A stretch of DNA of 64,000 bases from the NCBI GenBank assembly GCA_029891385.1, contig CM057227.1, positions 62,125,567-62,189,566 of the forward strand, written 5' to 3'. A program made the translations under genes and the position numbers. Origin of the DNA: Erythroxylum novogranatense. Its lineage: Eukaryota > Streptophyta > Magnoliopsida > Malpighiales > Erythroxylaceae. The first letter of the stretch is position 1. Every line of letters starts with the position of its first letter. Shown piece after piece: positions 1-11,946 of this stretch. Below the pieces are notes generated by a model. The model made no database searches and was not told where the DNA came from. It worked only from the letters and a program-made list of their open reading frames with translations.

Positions 1-1345
1 TTGTTTCAACATGAGTTATTAAATGGGATTTTGGTTCTTATTTTAGGAGATCAAGTGAGGCAAGAGGATCAAAAGGCTCAAGAGGAAGCTCATTCCTAGG
101 CAAGAACAAGCAAGGAATTCAGGTGGGTTCATGTTTATAATAGAGTAAATAAGTTACTCATTGTTTTGTTCAAATCAAGAAAGATTTAAGGCATTTAAAT
201 TGCATCATTAATGATTGCATTACATGTTATTATGAATGATTATATTCTGCTATGTGATTTTCATTCAGGATTATTAACAAGTTTTTCACAAAGGGGTGTT
301 TTCCTTTCACGAATACAAGTACATGAAATCATGTTTTTACGAAATATATGACAAGCAAGATTACAAGCAAGTTTACAAGCAAGTGCCAGTTTGGCAAACA
401 AGTTTACAAAAACATGAATCATGCATATTTATGTGGGTTTACGGTGTCCCTCATGAATAGTCAAGTGCACATTGACTCACAAAAAGGCTTCTCCCGCCTG
501 CCCGCTAGTGGCACAGGGGTTCTCACAAGGATTCCCTCACGAAACTACGTCTACACATCAACATTTCGATGGTATGTGTAGTACGTCATGAACTAGGGAC
601 AACCCAAACCATCCTGTTATGTTAAGTGTTTGATGATCTGTTATTATGAATCATGCATCATGAATTGTTCAAGAATTAAGCATATTTCAAGATAATGACT
701 CATGCATGTTCAATCGCTATGATTTCAACAAGTATCACGGCAATGAGTTATTTTTGAATACTTTTGCTTTTTGCTATATTATAAATATGTTCCCACGAGC
801 TTTATAGCTCACCCCCTCTAATCTTCCCCTTCAGTGACGAGCAAGAGATCGAGTGAGTCACGAGTTACGCACAACACTCCATTTTGTCATGTTTTTTAAG
901 CTTTAGTTACATTTCAAGTATTATTGGTTCAAGAGTATTTTTATTTTGGCCTTGAACTCAAAGTTGTAATTTGGTTTGAGATATTCTTAAAGCTTTATGA
1001 AACTCATCTTTTGGATAATGACTTATGGATATGTTTGTTTTAAAGCATGAAAGTTTCACGATGGGTCCATTGAACTTCCGATGGTTTCCTTCCTCAATCG
1101 TTTAATTGACATGTTCCGCCTTGTTTATTTAAATCACATGAAAGCAGGTTTGAAGTTTGTTTTCCAGCAGGCCCATTAATATTCCGCGGGTCTTTTTCCT
1201 TAAATGTATAATTAGCATATTTCACGCCATGCTCTCATGTCTGATGTTGGGCTCCGGCAGCGGGGTCCAACAACGTGACTAACAAAACGTTCCTCTCTTG
1301 CCCAAACACAAACAAATGTCAATGCTTAACTCATTTCATATACAT
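1..1345 (+). repeat. Element 1 5' LTR, partial
   Basis: Bases 1-1345 match about 24470-25806 nearly base for base, so this is the second copy of the element 1 LTR, with its first roughly 930 bp lying outside the window. It contains the block around 481-515 (CCCGCCTGCCCGCTAGTG) that recurs in the solo LTRs further right. The two copies stay alike through a 28-bp near-palindrome (1245-1272) and for 73 bp beyond it. They diverge exactly at 1346, where gag sequence begins. The true LTR end and primer-binding site appear to have been lost in a deletion. No gene is visible inside it. Confidence 0.85.
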
Positions 1346-2235
1346 TAGTTCAGATGAGGTGCACAGATGAAGAGAAGTTAGATTATGCAGTCAGTTTGTT
1401 GCAGGGTGATGCACTGCATTGGTGGGAGTCAGTGCCTCACAGTCATGTTGTTCCTTCGACGCTGACGTGGAGAGACTTTGTAGAAGTGTTCCGAGAGAAG
1501 TATCTCTCCAGAGTCTATGTGCAAGATAAGGCCAGGGAATTTCTAAATCTTATGCAGAGGGACATGAGTGTGAGCGAGTACGAGCTGAAGTTCACACAGC
1601 TTTCACAATATGCAGCCAACATTGTGACAACAGAGGAAGACAAGTGTCGTAAGTTTGAGGGAGGTCTTCATTTGGGGATCAGGGAGAAAGTCCTGATTCA
1701 CAACTTCTGTGACTACCAACAACAGGATGCCGCCTCCAGCCGAGAAGTCGGAGAATATCAGAAATGAAGCGAACAAGAAGAGGAAGAACAGGGAGCAGAC
1801 TTTCAGAAAGGGTACTAGTGCTCCATTGCCTGAGAGGAGCACAAAGAGCTCTCACAGTCAGAGCGAAGTGGCTAGCAGTGGAATTACCAGGAACAAGCAG
1901 GTGAGGGCTGTGTCAGGGTAAGGCTCTAATATGGGAGGCACTGGTAGAACAGGAAGGAGCTGGTTCACCCACCCCTTATGTGATCAATGTGGGAAACATC
2001 ATCAGGGAGAGTGCCTCATGTCACTTGGAGTTTGTTTTAGATGCGGAGAGAAGGGAAATATAGCCAAGAATTGTCCACAGACACCGAGACAAGAGGGGTC
2101 GCAGTTTCAAGCTCCAAGGCGTGCAGAGACAGTGGGAACCAGGCCAGTTACTGAGGTGGGTAGCTATGGGACTGCAAGGAAGGCTATTCCTCCAGGAAGG
2201 CCAAGGGGTCAGGCGTCGACAAGAGTGTTTTCCAT
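1346..2235 (+). pseudogene. gag remnant of element 1 (capsid and zinc knuckle)
   Basis: Gag forms the particle that packages element RNA. The readable part starts in the middle of the capsid domain (DALHWWESV, TWRDFVEVF, FLNLMQRDMSVSEYE), which is typical of plant Ty3 Gag. The N-terminal third is missing because the LTR is fused directly to the gene at 1346. Two small deletions near 1705-1735 shift the frame (frame of 1354-1767, then 1709-1921, then from 1931). A zinc-binding region follows: a CX2C...C cluster (CDQCGKHHQGEC) and a CCHC knuckle at about 2033-2074 in which the histidine position is Asn (CFRCGEKGNIAKNC), so zinc binding is probably lost. It is a dead gene. Confidence 0.85.
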
Positions 2236-2737
2236 GACTAGGGAGGAAGCTGTAGCCGCACCTGAGGTTGTCACGGGTATGACTCAGTTATTTGATTCAA
2301 CAGTATTTGTTTTGATTGATTCTGGTTCCACGCATTCATTTGTTTCTGCGAGCATAGTATTACATGGTGTGAATTCTGTGTCGTTGGATACGTCTTTGGT
2401 TGTTAGTATTCCTCTAGGTAGGAATGTGGTGATCAGTCAGGTGTATGAGCAGTGTGAGCTTTTCATTGATGGTGCTAGATTGGTAGTGGACTTACTACCG
2501 CTAGACCTTAGAGGATTAGATGTTATTCTGGGGATGTATACGATGGAGAAGTATCTGGCCAAGCTAGATTGTGGTCGGAAAGAGGTGGAGTTTGATCTGG
2601 GCAATGGTAAGAAGGTGATCTTCAGGGGGGACAGGAAGACACCATCACCAAGACTGATTTCAGCTATGTTAGCTGAAAGGATGATGGGCCAGGGGTGTGA
2701 AGCTTTCTTGCACACGCCAGGATGCCGATGTGCATGA
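2236..2737 (+). pseudogene. Aspartic protease remnant of element 1
   Basis: This is the retroviral-type aspartic protease that cuts Gag-Pol. The catalytic motif VLIDSGSTHSF is intact near 2308-2340 (Asp at about residue 130 of the frame opening at 1931), and the second half has GLDVILGMYTMEKY where ILGMDWL-type motifs are expected. The frame is shared with the zinc knuckle upstream, as in plant chromoviruses that make one Gag-Pol protein. It ends at a stop at 2735-2737 just after EAFLHTPGC, where the spacer to RT should read on. The next stretch, 2740-2900, carries RT-proximal sequence in broken frames. Confidence 0.85.
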
Positions 2738-2849
2738 AGGGAAGTTAGAGGATTTCGATCAGTGAGGGAGTTTCAGATGTTTTCCCGGATGAGTTACCGT
2801 GTTTGCCACGGTGAGGGAAATCGAGTTTGCCATTGACTTGATTCTCTGA

Positions 2850-3766
2850 ATCGCGCTTATTTCGATACCGCTTACAGTGGCTCCAAATGAGTGAGAGGAG
2901 CTTAAGGAACAATTGGAGGAACTGTTAAAGAAGGGATATGTCAGGCCGAGTTCGTCTCCTTGGGGAGCACCGGTTCTGTTTGTTAAGAAGAAGGATGGAT
3001 CATGGCGGATGTGTATTGACTACCTGAGACTTCAACAAGGTGACAGTTAAGAACAAGTATCCTCTGCCACGGATAGATGATCTGTTTGATCAGTTGCAGG
3101 GAGAACGGGTCTTTTCCAAGATTGATCTCAAGTTAGGCTATCATCAGCTCAGAATCAAGGAGTCTGATGTAAGCAAGACAACATTCAGGACCCGTTATGG
3201 GCATTATGAGTTTTTGGTTATGCCATTCGGCTTGACCAATGCTCTAGCTGCTTTCATGGATCTCATGAATAGGGTCTTCACGGAGTTTCTGGATCAGTTT
3301 GTCATAGTGTTTATAGATGACATTCTGGTGTATTCCAAGAGTGAAGAAGAGCATGAGGAGCATCTCAGATTGTATTGCAGACTCTTAGGAGAGAGAGCTT
3401 ATGCCAAGTTCAGAAGTGTGAGTTTTGGCGCATGAGGTGACTTTCCTCGACATGTGATTTCGCAAGATGGTGTTCATGCTGATCCGAGGAAAGTTGAAGC
3501 AGAGTGAATTGGCATGCACCCAAGACAAAGGATGAGGTAAGGAGTTTTCGGTCCGGCAAAGTTACTACAGAGGTTTGTAGAAGGATTCTCCATGATAGCT
3601 GCTTCGATGACCAAGCTATTGAGGAAGAATCAGAAGTTTGACTAGACTGATGAATGCCATAAGAGCTTTGAGGAGCTCAAGCACAGGTTGACAAGTGCTC
3701 CAGTGCTGATTTTGCCTTCGGGTGATGAGGGCTATACAGTATACAGTGATGCCTCAAGGAAGGGTC
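2850..3766 (+). pseudogene. Reverse transcriptase and start of RNase H, element 1
   Basis: RT copies element RNA into DNA. The entry motif [17 protein letters not shown] is readable at about 2950-3000. A frameshift near 3020-3035 follows, and the frame of 3040-3435 then carries [35 protein letters not shown] and the catalytic box FIDDILVYS (Asp pair at 3316-3321). After 3435 several indels break the thumb and connection. RNase H begins near 3735 with TVYSDASRKG, which includes the first catalytic Asp. It is cut at 3766 by element A and resumes at 11947. All RT landmark residues survive but the frame does not. Confidence 0.9.
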
Positions 3767-5157
3767 TGTTGGATCGCATATGGTCCGAGTATTCACAATA
3801 CGCTGCGGAAGAGACCATACAAAATTATCAAGTATAATCGAAAACACGAGGATTAATGAAAATACCTTATTTTCGTGGATGGATTGCTTCTTTTCGATTC
3901 CAAGACACCGCAAATCGCTAATGTCCTCTACCAAGATCCACACGAGCATGCACGATCCGGCCATGGTAGTAGAGTGCTAAGACGTCCCGAAAACCTTTCG
4001 TAACGCCTCACGATCTTTCTCTTGGCGGTAGGGTTTTTTTTTAACCTAACGAGACCTAAGCTTCTCTATTTATAGAGAAACCCTAATCTCATTCAGTTCT
4101 ATTAAGTTTCGCCCATTATATCATATATATAATAAAAGCCCGACAACTTAATTAAATCTAGCCCAATAAATATATCTAAATATATTTATTTAACACCTAA
4201 TAAATTAGGCCCAAGAGAATAGGCCCAGATCACATCACTCTTTGTGTGCGACCATGTAGGCTCATTTGATGTTGGCAATGGGCTTGATTACACTTCAAGG
4301 CCCATAAGTCATAAGCGCCTCTAGCAAGACATTATGACTACCCAAATCAAATGAGGATCGATAATCCGATTTAACTCAGTAATCATGATTATAAGCTCAC
4401 CTTTTGTAACACGATATTAAGATTAATCACAAGGCATGGTACATGTCAACCTTTGATTAATCATAGTTTCTTGATCCGCAAGTTGATCGATTATAACAAA
4501 TGACATTGATGACTCTTCATCAATTCATTTGAGCACGCCATGCATTTCTTCACCACACTTGTCAAGAGGCCCAAATGATATCTCTCTCACTTAAGAGAGG
4601 TACAAATCCTGCTCACGCCATTCACATCCTCCGCATGATTCATTTAGTGTCCAACATAAGACTATTTGTTATTCGTTAAAATAACTTAGTCTAATATCAA
4701 AACACTAAATTCCTCATGTAGGGAACCATGATGACTTCAGTCAAAGGACTAAAGTCAAACCATATTGAGAATCACTAATGACATGAAACCATGTAGTATT
4801 CTCTTTTGGTCCATCCAATATATGTTCTCTAACATATATCTATGTTTCGATTTGATATCTCATATCCATGATCAAGAAACGTGATCATCAATCGTAACAC
4901 ATACTAGCCTTAATTCATTATTGTTCCACCAATAATGATCGACTAGGACGATCTAGAATAGTATTATAACACTTATGGTTTTACTATCAAGTCACATACT
5001 GATGACATAAGTTTAATACCATTCATGGAATGTAACTCACATTACATAAATGAAATACATGCATATATAAAATGAATACCTCATAATATATTATTAACAA
5101 ATCATAATGTTAATACATGAATCACAAATGTTTATTGGCCTAGGCACACTACTAACA
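3767..5157 (-). repeat. Element A 3' LTR
   Basis: It is 1391 bp, bounded on + by TGTTGG and CTAACA, and matches 10551-11946 across its length. It carries the same TATA-like box (4067-4074) as the other copy. It has slightly more small indels than its partner, for example in the GACGTC stretch near 3980 and at 4998-5006. Confidence 0.93.
4067..4074 (-). promoter_or_regulatory. TATA-like box in element A 3' LTR
   Basis: On - the sequence reads CTCTATAAATAGAG, a good plant TATA box, in the middle of the LTR where a U3 promoter is expected. In this 3' copy it would fire out of the element on - rather than transcribe it. Confidence 0.5.
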
Positions 5158-5178
5158 ATCTCCCACTTGCACTAGGCC
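5158..5178 (-). other. Polypurine tract of element A
   Basis: On - the bases next to the 3' LTR read AAGTGGGAGAT, the usual copia plus-strand primer. The same sequence sits at this position in elements B, C and D with small changes. Confidence 0.8.
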
Positions 5179-6700
5179 CAATCACCGATATCTAATACCC
5201 ATAGACCTCGTATGACTCTCATGTTTAGGCTGCGGAAGAGGCTTAGTAAGTGGATCGGCAATGTTGTCATCTGTGCCCACTCGCATATCTTCACGCCTCC
5301 TCTCGCAATGATCTCTCCGATCGATGGAAACGTCGAGTATGTGTTTGGATCTATGATGCTAATTTGGTTCCTTAGCTCGTGCTATAGCCCCATTATTATC
5401 ACAATAAAGGTCTATAGGATTTGCAATGCTAGAACAACCCCAAGCTCGTGATGAACTTCCGATCCAAACAGCTTTCCTTAGCTGCATCCGAGGCAAAGAA
5501 TGTACTCACCTTCAGCCAGTAATCAAAGCAATGTTGTCTTGCTTTGAACTTTTCCACTCATCGCACCTCCATTCAAACAGTAACACAAAACCTCGATTAT
5601 GATTCGAAATCATCTATGTCGATCGAAACCAGCATCGCAGTAACCATTTACAACTAGCTCTCCTTCAAGTCCTCCATAGACTAGAACATATCCTTAGTTC
5701 TTCTCAAGTACTTAAGGATGTTCTTAATCGCTATCCAAAGGACTCTCACCATAATTAGATTGGTATCTACTTGTTATGCTCAAAGTATATGAGACATCCG
5801 GTCGAGTACATAACATGGCATACATGATAGATCCAATTGCAGATGCATATGGAATCTTACTCACGCGCCAAGCTCTTTATCCAAGTAGGACAATCCTTCT
5901 TAGAAAGCTTGATTCCATGTGACATAGGCAAGAATCCTCTCTTGAATCTTGCATATCGAACCTTTTCAAGATCTTATCTATGTATGTACTCGACTTAGGC
6001 CTATAAGCTTTCTTGATCTATCTCTATAGATCTTAATGCCTAAAATATAGGCAGCCTCACCTAAGTCTTTCATTGAGAAACGCTTCCTTAACCAAATCTT
6101 GACACTCAGAAGGTCGAAATATCGCTTCCAATGAGCAATATGTCATCAACATATAAAGCTAAAAGGACAACAGACTCCCACTAACCTTTTGTAAACACAA
6201 GGTTCATCTTCATTCTTAATGAATCCAAACTCTTAACAACTTCATCAAAACGAAGATTCCAGCTTCTCGATGCTTGTTTCAATCCATAAATGGATCTCTC
6301 AAGCTTGCACACCTTTCTCGAATTTTAGGATGGATAAAACCTCAGTCGTATCATATATACATCCTCAAGTAAGTTTCCATTAAGGAAAGCCGCTTTTGAC
6401 ATCCATTTGTCATATCTCATAATCATAGTATGCAGCTATGACAATAAGAATTCTAATGGATTTGATCATGACCATCGGAGAAAATGTCTCATCATAATCA
6501 ATTCCATGAACTTGTCGGTAACCTTTAGCAACAAGTCTTGCTTTATAAGTGTGCACATTTCCATCCATGTCGAAGTTTCTTTTGAAAACCCATTTGCATC
6601 CAATGGTCTTCAAGCCATCGACGGATCAATCAAAGTCCAAACTTGATTGTCATACATGGATTGCATCTCCGCTTTCATGGCCTCTAACCATTTAGCGATT
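5179..6700 (-). pseudogene. RNase H and reverse transcriptase remnant of element A
   Basis: On -, RT opens with GCKWVFKRNFDMDG, YKARLVAKGYRQ and DYDETFSPMVMIKSIRIL at 6410-6613, typical of copia RT. The catalytic box LYVDDILLIG is intact at about 6142-6153 and is followed by decayed connection sequence. The RNase H end (5180-5750) is recognisable by alignment with the same region of elements C and D, but indels break it into several frames and no open frame longer than about 80 codons remains. RT and RNase H here would have copied the element RNA, and the gene is now inactive. Confidence 0.8.
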
Positions 6701-7628
6701 CGACTTTCCATAGCTTCGATAGGTCAGGGCTCATTATGATCGATGAGCATCACATTATCATCATCAAGAACGAGAAATCCATATCTCTCGGGTTCATGAC
6801 GAATCCTATCGATCTACGTAGGCCTTGTGTTGTTGAAAATCGCTTATCAACAAATTGTGAGCTCGCTTCAATCTCCTTTCGCAGCTCAATGTCATTTTGT
6901 GAAACTTGAATTTCTTCAAGTTGTACTTTACTCCCACTGTTTCCTTTGGAAACAAATTCCTTCTCTAAGAAGACACCATTTCGAGCAACAAACACTTTGT
7001 TCTCTGGATGGGATGTAAAAGTAATATCCTTTAGTTTCTTTAGATATCCCACAAAATAACATTTTTCAGATTTGGGTGCCAACTTGTCAGCAATTGGACG
7101 CTTCACATAAGCCTCACAACCCCAAATCTTTAGAAAAGATAAATTGGGACGCTTCCAAGTCCATATCTCATAAGGTGTCTTTTCTACAGCCTTTGAAGGA
7201 ATACGGTTCAATATGAATGTCATGCGGTTTCTAAAGCATAGCCCCGTATTTTTTGAAGATTAGTTTGACTCATCATTGATCGAACCATATCTAATAGAGT
7301 TCGATTTTCCTTTCGTAAACACCATTCCATCGAGGAGTTCCTGGAGGAGTCAATTGTGAAACGATTCCACAATCCTTAAGATAATCATCAAACTCTTGGC
7401 TTAAATATTCACCTCCTCGATCGATCAAGGATTTTAATATTCTTGCTGTTGATTTTGTACTTCATTCTTATACTCTTTGAACTTTTCAAAAGATTCAGAT
7501 TTGTACTTCATTAAATAGACATACCCATATCTATCAAGTCATCTGTAAAAGTAATGAAATACAAATAACCTCCTCTCATTGATATGCTAAAAGGACCGCA
7601 TACATCGGTATGTATAAGGCCCAATAGC
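6701..7628 (-). pseudogene. Integrase remnant of element A
   Basis: The frame at 6750-7223 carries ILNRIPSKAVEKTPYEIW, LKIWGCEAYVKRP and KCYFVGY, the conserved C-terminal part of copia integrase, then the variable linker towards RT. The catalytic-core end with NGV..ERKN-type sequence (the third acidic residue) lies in broken frames near 7270-7340. The D,D part near 7400-7620 is visible only as fragments. Copia integrase joins the cDNA to the target, and this copy cannot make it. Confidence 0.8.
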
Positions 7629-8106
7629 TCATTGGCCCTTTCCCTTTACTCGTGAAGGGGCCTTTGTCATCTTACCCAAGAAACAAGAATGACATGTCTC
7701 AAAAGATTCAAAAGAATCAATGAATCCATCTTGATGGAGTTTTGAAATGCGCTTACTTACATGGCCTAAACGACAATGCCAGAGATATGTTGGGTTCAAA
7801 TCGTTAGATTTAAACTTCTTGGTATTTATGTTATAGATGGGCTCATTTGTTAGAGACTCGGTGTTCAGAGTATAGATTCCATTTAATTGACGCAATACCA
7901 TATAAAACGTCATTCTTATAAATGGAAATACTTCTATTCTCAATAGTAAAATTAAATCCATCATTCTCTAAACAACTAAAAGAAATAATGTTCCTACCAT
8001 AGAGGTACATAATAACAATTCTTAAGTTCCAAAATGAGTCCAAGAGGCAAAATAAGATCATAAGTCCCCACGGATAAAGCAGCAACTCTTGCTCCATTTC
8101 CCACAC
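7629..8106 (-). pseudogene. GAG-pre-integrase domain of element A
   Basis: On -, 7629-7964 contains TYLWHCRLGHVSKRISKL and CHSCFLGKMTKAP, the HHCC zinc domain that precedes copia integrase (His, His, then CXXC). Upstream, to about 8106, is the linker that follows protease, in another frame because of an indel. A clear protease active-site motif was not found. The domain helps integrase multimerise, and it is a relic here. Confidence 0.8.
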
Positions 8107-8544
8107 GCAGTCGATCTCACCGACATCAATCTTCTAGTCCTTCTTAGACTTTGCACATTAGTACAAATGTGAGTCGCAGCTCGGTATCTAATACCCAAGA
8201 TGCGTATGAGTAAAATTGATTTCTATAACAAACATATCTGAAGAAATAGTCGCACTATTCTTCTTCTCTTCACTCTTCCAAATAGAGTTTGCAGCCTTTT
8301 TCAATGACCGTGTTCATTGCAATGGAAGCAAACTCCTCCTCGGGTGCCTTAGTCTTAGTTTCGGGCTTGGGCTTGGACTTAGGTACTTTACCTTTGTCCT
8401 TTCTGTGCCCTTCTTCTTGAAAGCCTTTCTTTCTTGCTTGAGAACAATTCTCGAGTTCCTATACCAATCTAGGAAATTTGTTCCATTAAACTTTTCTTTC
8501 TCTAAGATAGACCGCATAGACAGGTTTGTGGATGGAGTAGCCAT
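8107..8544 (-). pseudogene. Shortened gag of element A
   Basis: The ATG at 8544 opens a 76-codon frame that begins like the Gag of C and D (NGTNFLDWYRNSRIVLKQE is the shared block). After that it jumps at once to a lysine-rich stretch that normally sits near the zinc knuckle. The whole central Gag domain kept in element C (35563-35934) is absent. A zinc knuckle CFHCNEHGH is readable in another frame at about 8300-8335 and is broken by a one-base loss. The junction is not the one seen in B and D, so this looks like an independent loss. Gag would form the particle, and this version could not. Confidence 0.75.
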
Positions 8545-10536
8545 AATCTACAAAAATATGCAACAGGTCAACATTCATATATTATGAGGTATTAGCTCCC
8601 ACTCAAATAAATAACCCTCAATTGAAAATGGGAGAAACAAGATCCATATTTCACTAAGTCCTAAGAAAGCTTTGGCTTAACACTCAAAACTTAGTTATTT
8701 AGGTAGAAAACTCTTTTCAATTACATCACATGTAACTCTTGATGGGCTTATGTTAAAATACATCTTATGTATGCATGTATGTATAAACCCAATCTTATGC
8801 CCTAAGCCCAAAACCGCTTTTGATAGCTTAGTCAAGTTTAACCATACTTTACCTATGAATAGCACCATTATTCAAATGTCTTCCTAGATGATCCCTACAT
8901 GCCTTGCTTTGGCAAAACCCATATAAGGATAAGCTAGAGATAAACATTGGTAAAGATTTATGGAAGGCATATAAACTTGAAATTATCATGAGGGTAATTC
9001 GGTTACTAATCCTATTAGTAAGGTTGTTTGTACTATGCTAGTTCTAATCTTATACTACAACATACTTGAGTATATATATATTAGAAGCATAGAATAGTAA
9101 TTTACACATGAATATAAATATTCAAAATATAAATAAACATATGTAAAACCACCAAGAATAAATGACACGAATCTAACTAACACACGAATCTAACACGCCC
9201 AACCGAAAAATTAATCCTTATTAAGAATTATGGAAGATTACAAAACACTTGTTACAACTCGGCTTGATTCTAATTGTTGATTTGAAAATTTAACTTAATA
9301 ATTCAACTCTTGAAAATTAAATTAAATTCCAAAACCCTTTCCTAATAAGTAATCCTTTGAAAACAATTTTCAAATTTAATAAAATACCATTTTATTTTAT
9401 TAGGAATATTTATTAATTTAATCTCTATTAAATTAATTAAATTAGGATTTTAAAACAATTTTAAAAATTAAAAAAATTAAAAATTAAAAAAAAAAATTGA
9501 AGGGGCGTGCAGGCGCACACACACGCCAATGCCGACACGCTGGAGCGTGTCCACGCTCTGGAAGACGCAGCGAGTGTGGGACACGCTACTGTCGTCTTCG
9601 CCAAGCTTCCTCCTCTCTCCACGATTTCTTTCTTCTCTCTTCGGTTTTCCTTTTCCATTTTCTCCCACGCTTCCATCTCCAATCTCCCACGCCGCACGCA
9701 CAACCGTCAATCTCCAAGAAAACGTGAAGCTTGAACCGTGGGTCTCCACCGACGGTTCTCGCATCTTAATGGCGCCATCGGAGACGCCATCAACGCCGGC
9801 GACACCATCATCTAGTGATGGTGTTGCGTCGCCAGTCGATGGGTGTTCATCACCCATCGATTTTTCCAGAAATTCATCTAAACATGGCAAAACATGCACA
9901 ATCGCAAGAGAAGGGAAAAACGAGGTGAAGCCGTAAAACGCAAATACAAGGGAGTTTTCATACGAACAATCTGGAAACAATTTCCAGAAAATTAAGCATG
10001 TGATTCATTCAAATGTAAGCATATACGCAAAGGAGAGGGAAACCGCAGATGCATTATTTGCAATTCACAAATCGTAAACCATAAAGGCGTAACAACGAGT
10101 ATTTGATTTAACGACAACAAATTACCCGTAAGCTCATGTGATTCAACCAAAACACAAGCACTTACTAAGAACCAAAATCCCAAATGAGGTAAGTAAAATT
10201 AGAGATTTCAAAACAATAATCCCTAGATCGTCGATTTCGGATCTATCGATAAACCGAGAAACATATACTCACATAAAACCCATTCATGCTTTTACAGAAA
10301 ACCATTTATCATCGTGATATGCGTGTGAATGAAATTTCCAGATCAATGCATAAACGATTAAAACAAATCGCATGAAACAATTTCAAGCCTTCGAAACAAT
10401 TTCCAAAACAAAGATCGGAAACAAGTTCCAAACTTTAACAAAAAACATTCACCAATGTTATTTGTTCTTTCCTAATCATTAAACACAAATCAACAACAAT
10501 AATCAAGCCTCTAAATCCAAGGTTAACGATTAAACT
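8545..10536 (-). other. Long leader of element A (between primer site and gag)
   Basis: It is about 2 kb of non-Gag sequence. 8590-9480 is AT-rich with no recognisable content. 9490-9870 is distinctly GC-richer and carries on - a 167-codon open frame (9477-9980) that resembles nothing I know. Its + strand is open in several frames too, which is what base composition alone would give. 9990-10536 shows nothing further. The leader shares neither the hairpins nor the GTCGAC palindromes of B, C and D. Confidence 0.6.
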
Positions 10537-10550
10537 TGGCTCGATACCAT
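10537..10550 (-). other. Primer-binding site of element A
   Basis: On - the sequence directly inside the 5' LTR reads TGGTATCGAGCCAA. This is the initiator-Met tRNA complement TGGTATCAGAGCC with one base missing. The position fits a minus-strand primer site. Confidence 0.7.
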
Positions 10551-11946
10551 CGTTGATCGTATATGGTCCGAGTATTCACAATACGCGGAAGAGACCATAC
10601 AAAATTATCAAGTATAATCGAAAACACGAGGATTAATGAAAATACCTTATTTTCGTGGATGGATTGCTTCTTTTGGATTCCAAGACACCGCAAATCGCTA
10701 ATGTCCTCTACCGGTATCCACACGAGCATGCACGATCCGGCTGCGGTCAGAGTGTGCTAAAGACGTCCTCGAAAACCTTCGTAACGCCTCACGATCTTTC
10801 TCTTGGCGGCTAGGGTTTTTTTTTTAACCTAATGAGACCTAAGCTTCTTTATTTATAGAGAAACCCTAATCTCATTCAGGCCCTATTAAGTTTCGGCCCA
10901 TTATATCATATATATAATAAAAGCCCGACAACTTAATTAAATCTAGCCCAATAAATATATCTAAATATATTTATTTAACACCTAATAAATTAGGCCCAAG
11001 AGAATAGGCCCAGATCACATCACTCTTTGTGTGCGACCCTGTAGGCTCATTTGATGTTGGCAATGGGCTTGATTACACTTCAAGGCCCATAAGTCATAAG
11101 CGGCCTCTAGCAAGACATTATGACTACCCAAATCAAATGAGGATCGATAATCCGATTTAACTCAGAATCATGATTATAAGCTCATCCTTTTGTAACACGA
11201 TATCAAGATTAATCATAAGGCATGGTACATGTCAACCTTTGATTAATCATAGTTTCTTGATCCGCAAGTTGATCGATTATAACAAATGACATTGATGACT
11301 CTTCATCAATTCATTTGAGCACGCCATGCATTTCTTCATCACACTTGTCAAGAGGCCCAAATGATATCTCTCTCACTTAAGAGAGGTACAAATCCCATCT
11401 ACGCCATTCACATCCTCCGCATGATTCATTTAGTGTCCAACATAAGACTATTTGTTATTCGGTTAAAATAACTTAGTCTAATATCAAAACACTAAATTCC
11501 TCATGTAGGGAACCATGATGACTTCAGTCAAAGGACTAAAGTCAAACCATATTGAGAATCACTAATGACATGAAACCATGTAGTATTCTCTTTGGTCGAT
11601 CCAATATATGTTCTCTAACATATATCTATGTTTCGATTTGATATCTCATATCCATGATCAAGAAACGTGATCATCAATCGTAACACATACTAGCCTTAAT
11701 TCATTATTGTTCCACCAATAATGATCGACTAGGACAGCCTAGAATAGTATTATAACACTTATGGTTTTACTATCAAGTCACATACTTGATGACATAAGTT
11801 TAATACCATTCATGGAATGTAACTCACATTACATAAATGAAATACATGCATATATAAAAATGAATACCTCATAATATATTATTAACAAATCATAATGTTA
11901 ATACATGAATCACAAATGTTTATTGGCCTAGGGCACACTACTAACA
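10551..11946 (-). repeat. Element A 5' LTR
   Basis: It is 1396 bp and nearly identical to 3767-5157. The left terminal base is C where T is expected (CGTTGATC instead of TGTTGGATC), so one terminal dinucleotide has mutated. This copy faces the leader and would have driven the element from the TATA-like box at 10850-10857. Confidence 0.93.
10850..10857 (-). promoter_or_regulatory. TATA-like box in element A 5' LTR
   Basis: TATAAATA on -, in the same place as the box in the 3' LTR. Being in the 5' LTR it is the likely element promoter. The call rests on sequence only. Confidence 0.5.

Larger units (their letters stand above)
3767..11946 (-). mobile_element. Element A: Ty1/copia retrotransposon inserted in element 1
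   Basis: It is flanked by a perfect 5-bp duplication, GGGTC at 3762-3766 and 11947-11951. The ends are TG...CA and the two LTRs (3767-5157 and 10551-11946) are nearly identical apart from scattered small indels. Reading on -, the order is 5' LTR, primer-binding site, a leader of about 2 kb, gag, GAG-pre-integrase, integrase, RT, RNase H, polypurine tract, 3' LTR. Integrase before RT makes it Ty1/copia. Coding regions are broken throughout. Its LTRs and leader do not match those of B, C and D, so it is a different copia family. Confidence 0.93.

Noticed and set aside
9497..9936. Open frames on + in the GC-rich part of the element A leader as a host gene
   Set aside because: Several overlapping frames are open at once, which points to base composition rather than coding; no motif or splice signals support a gene.
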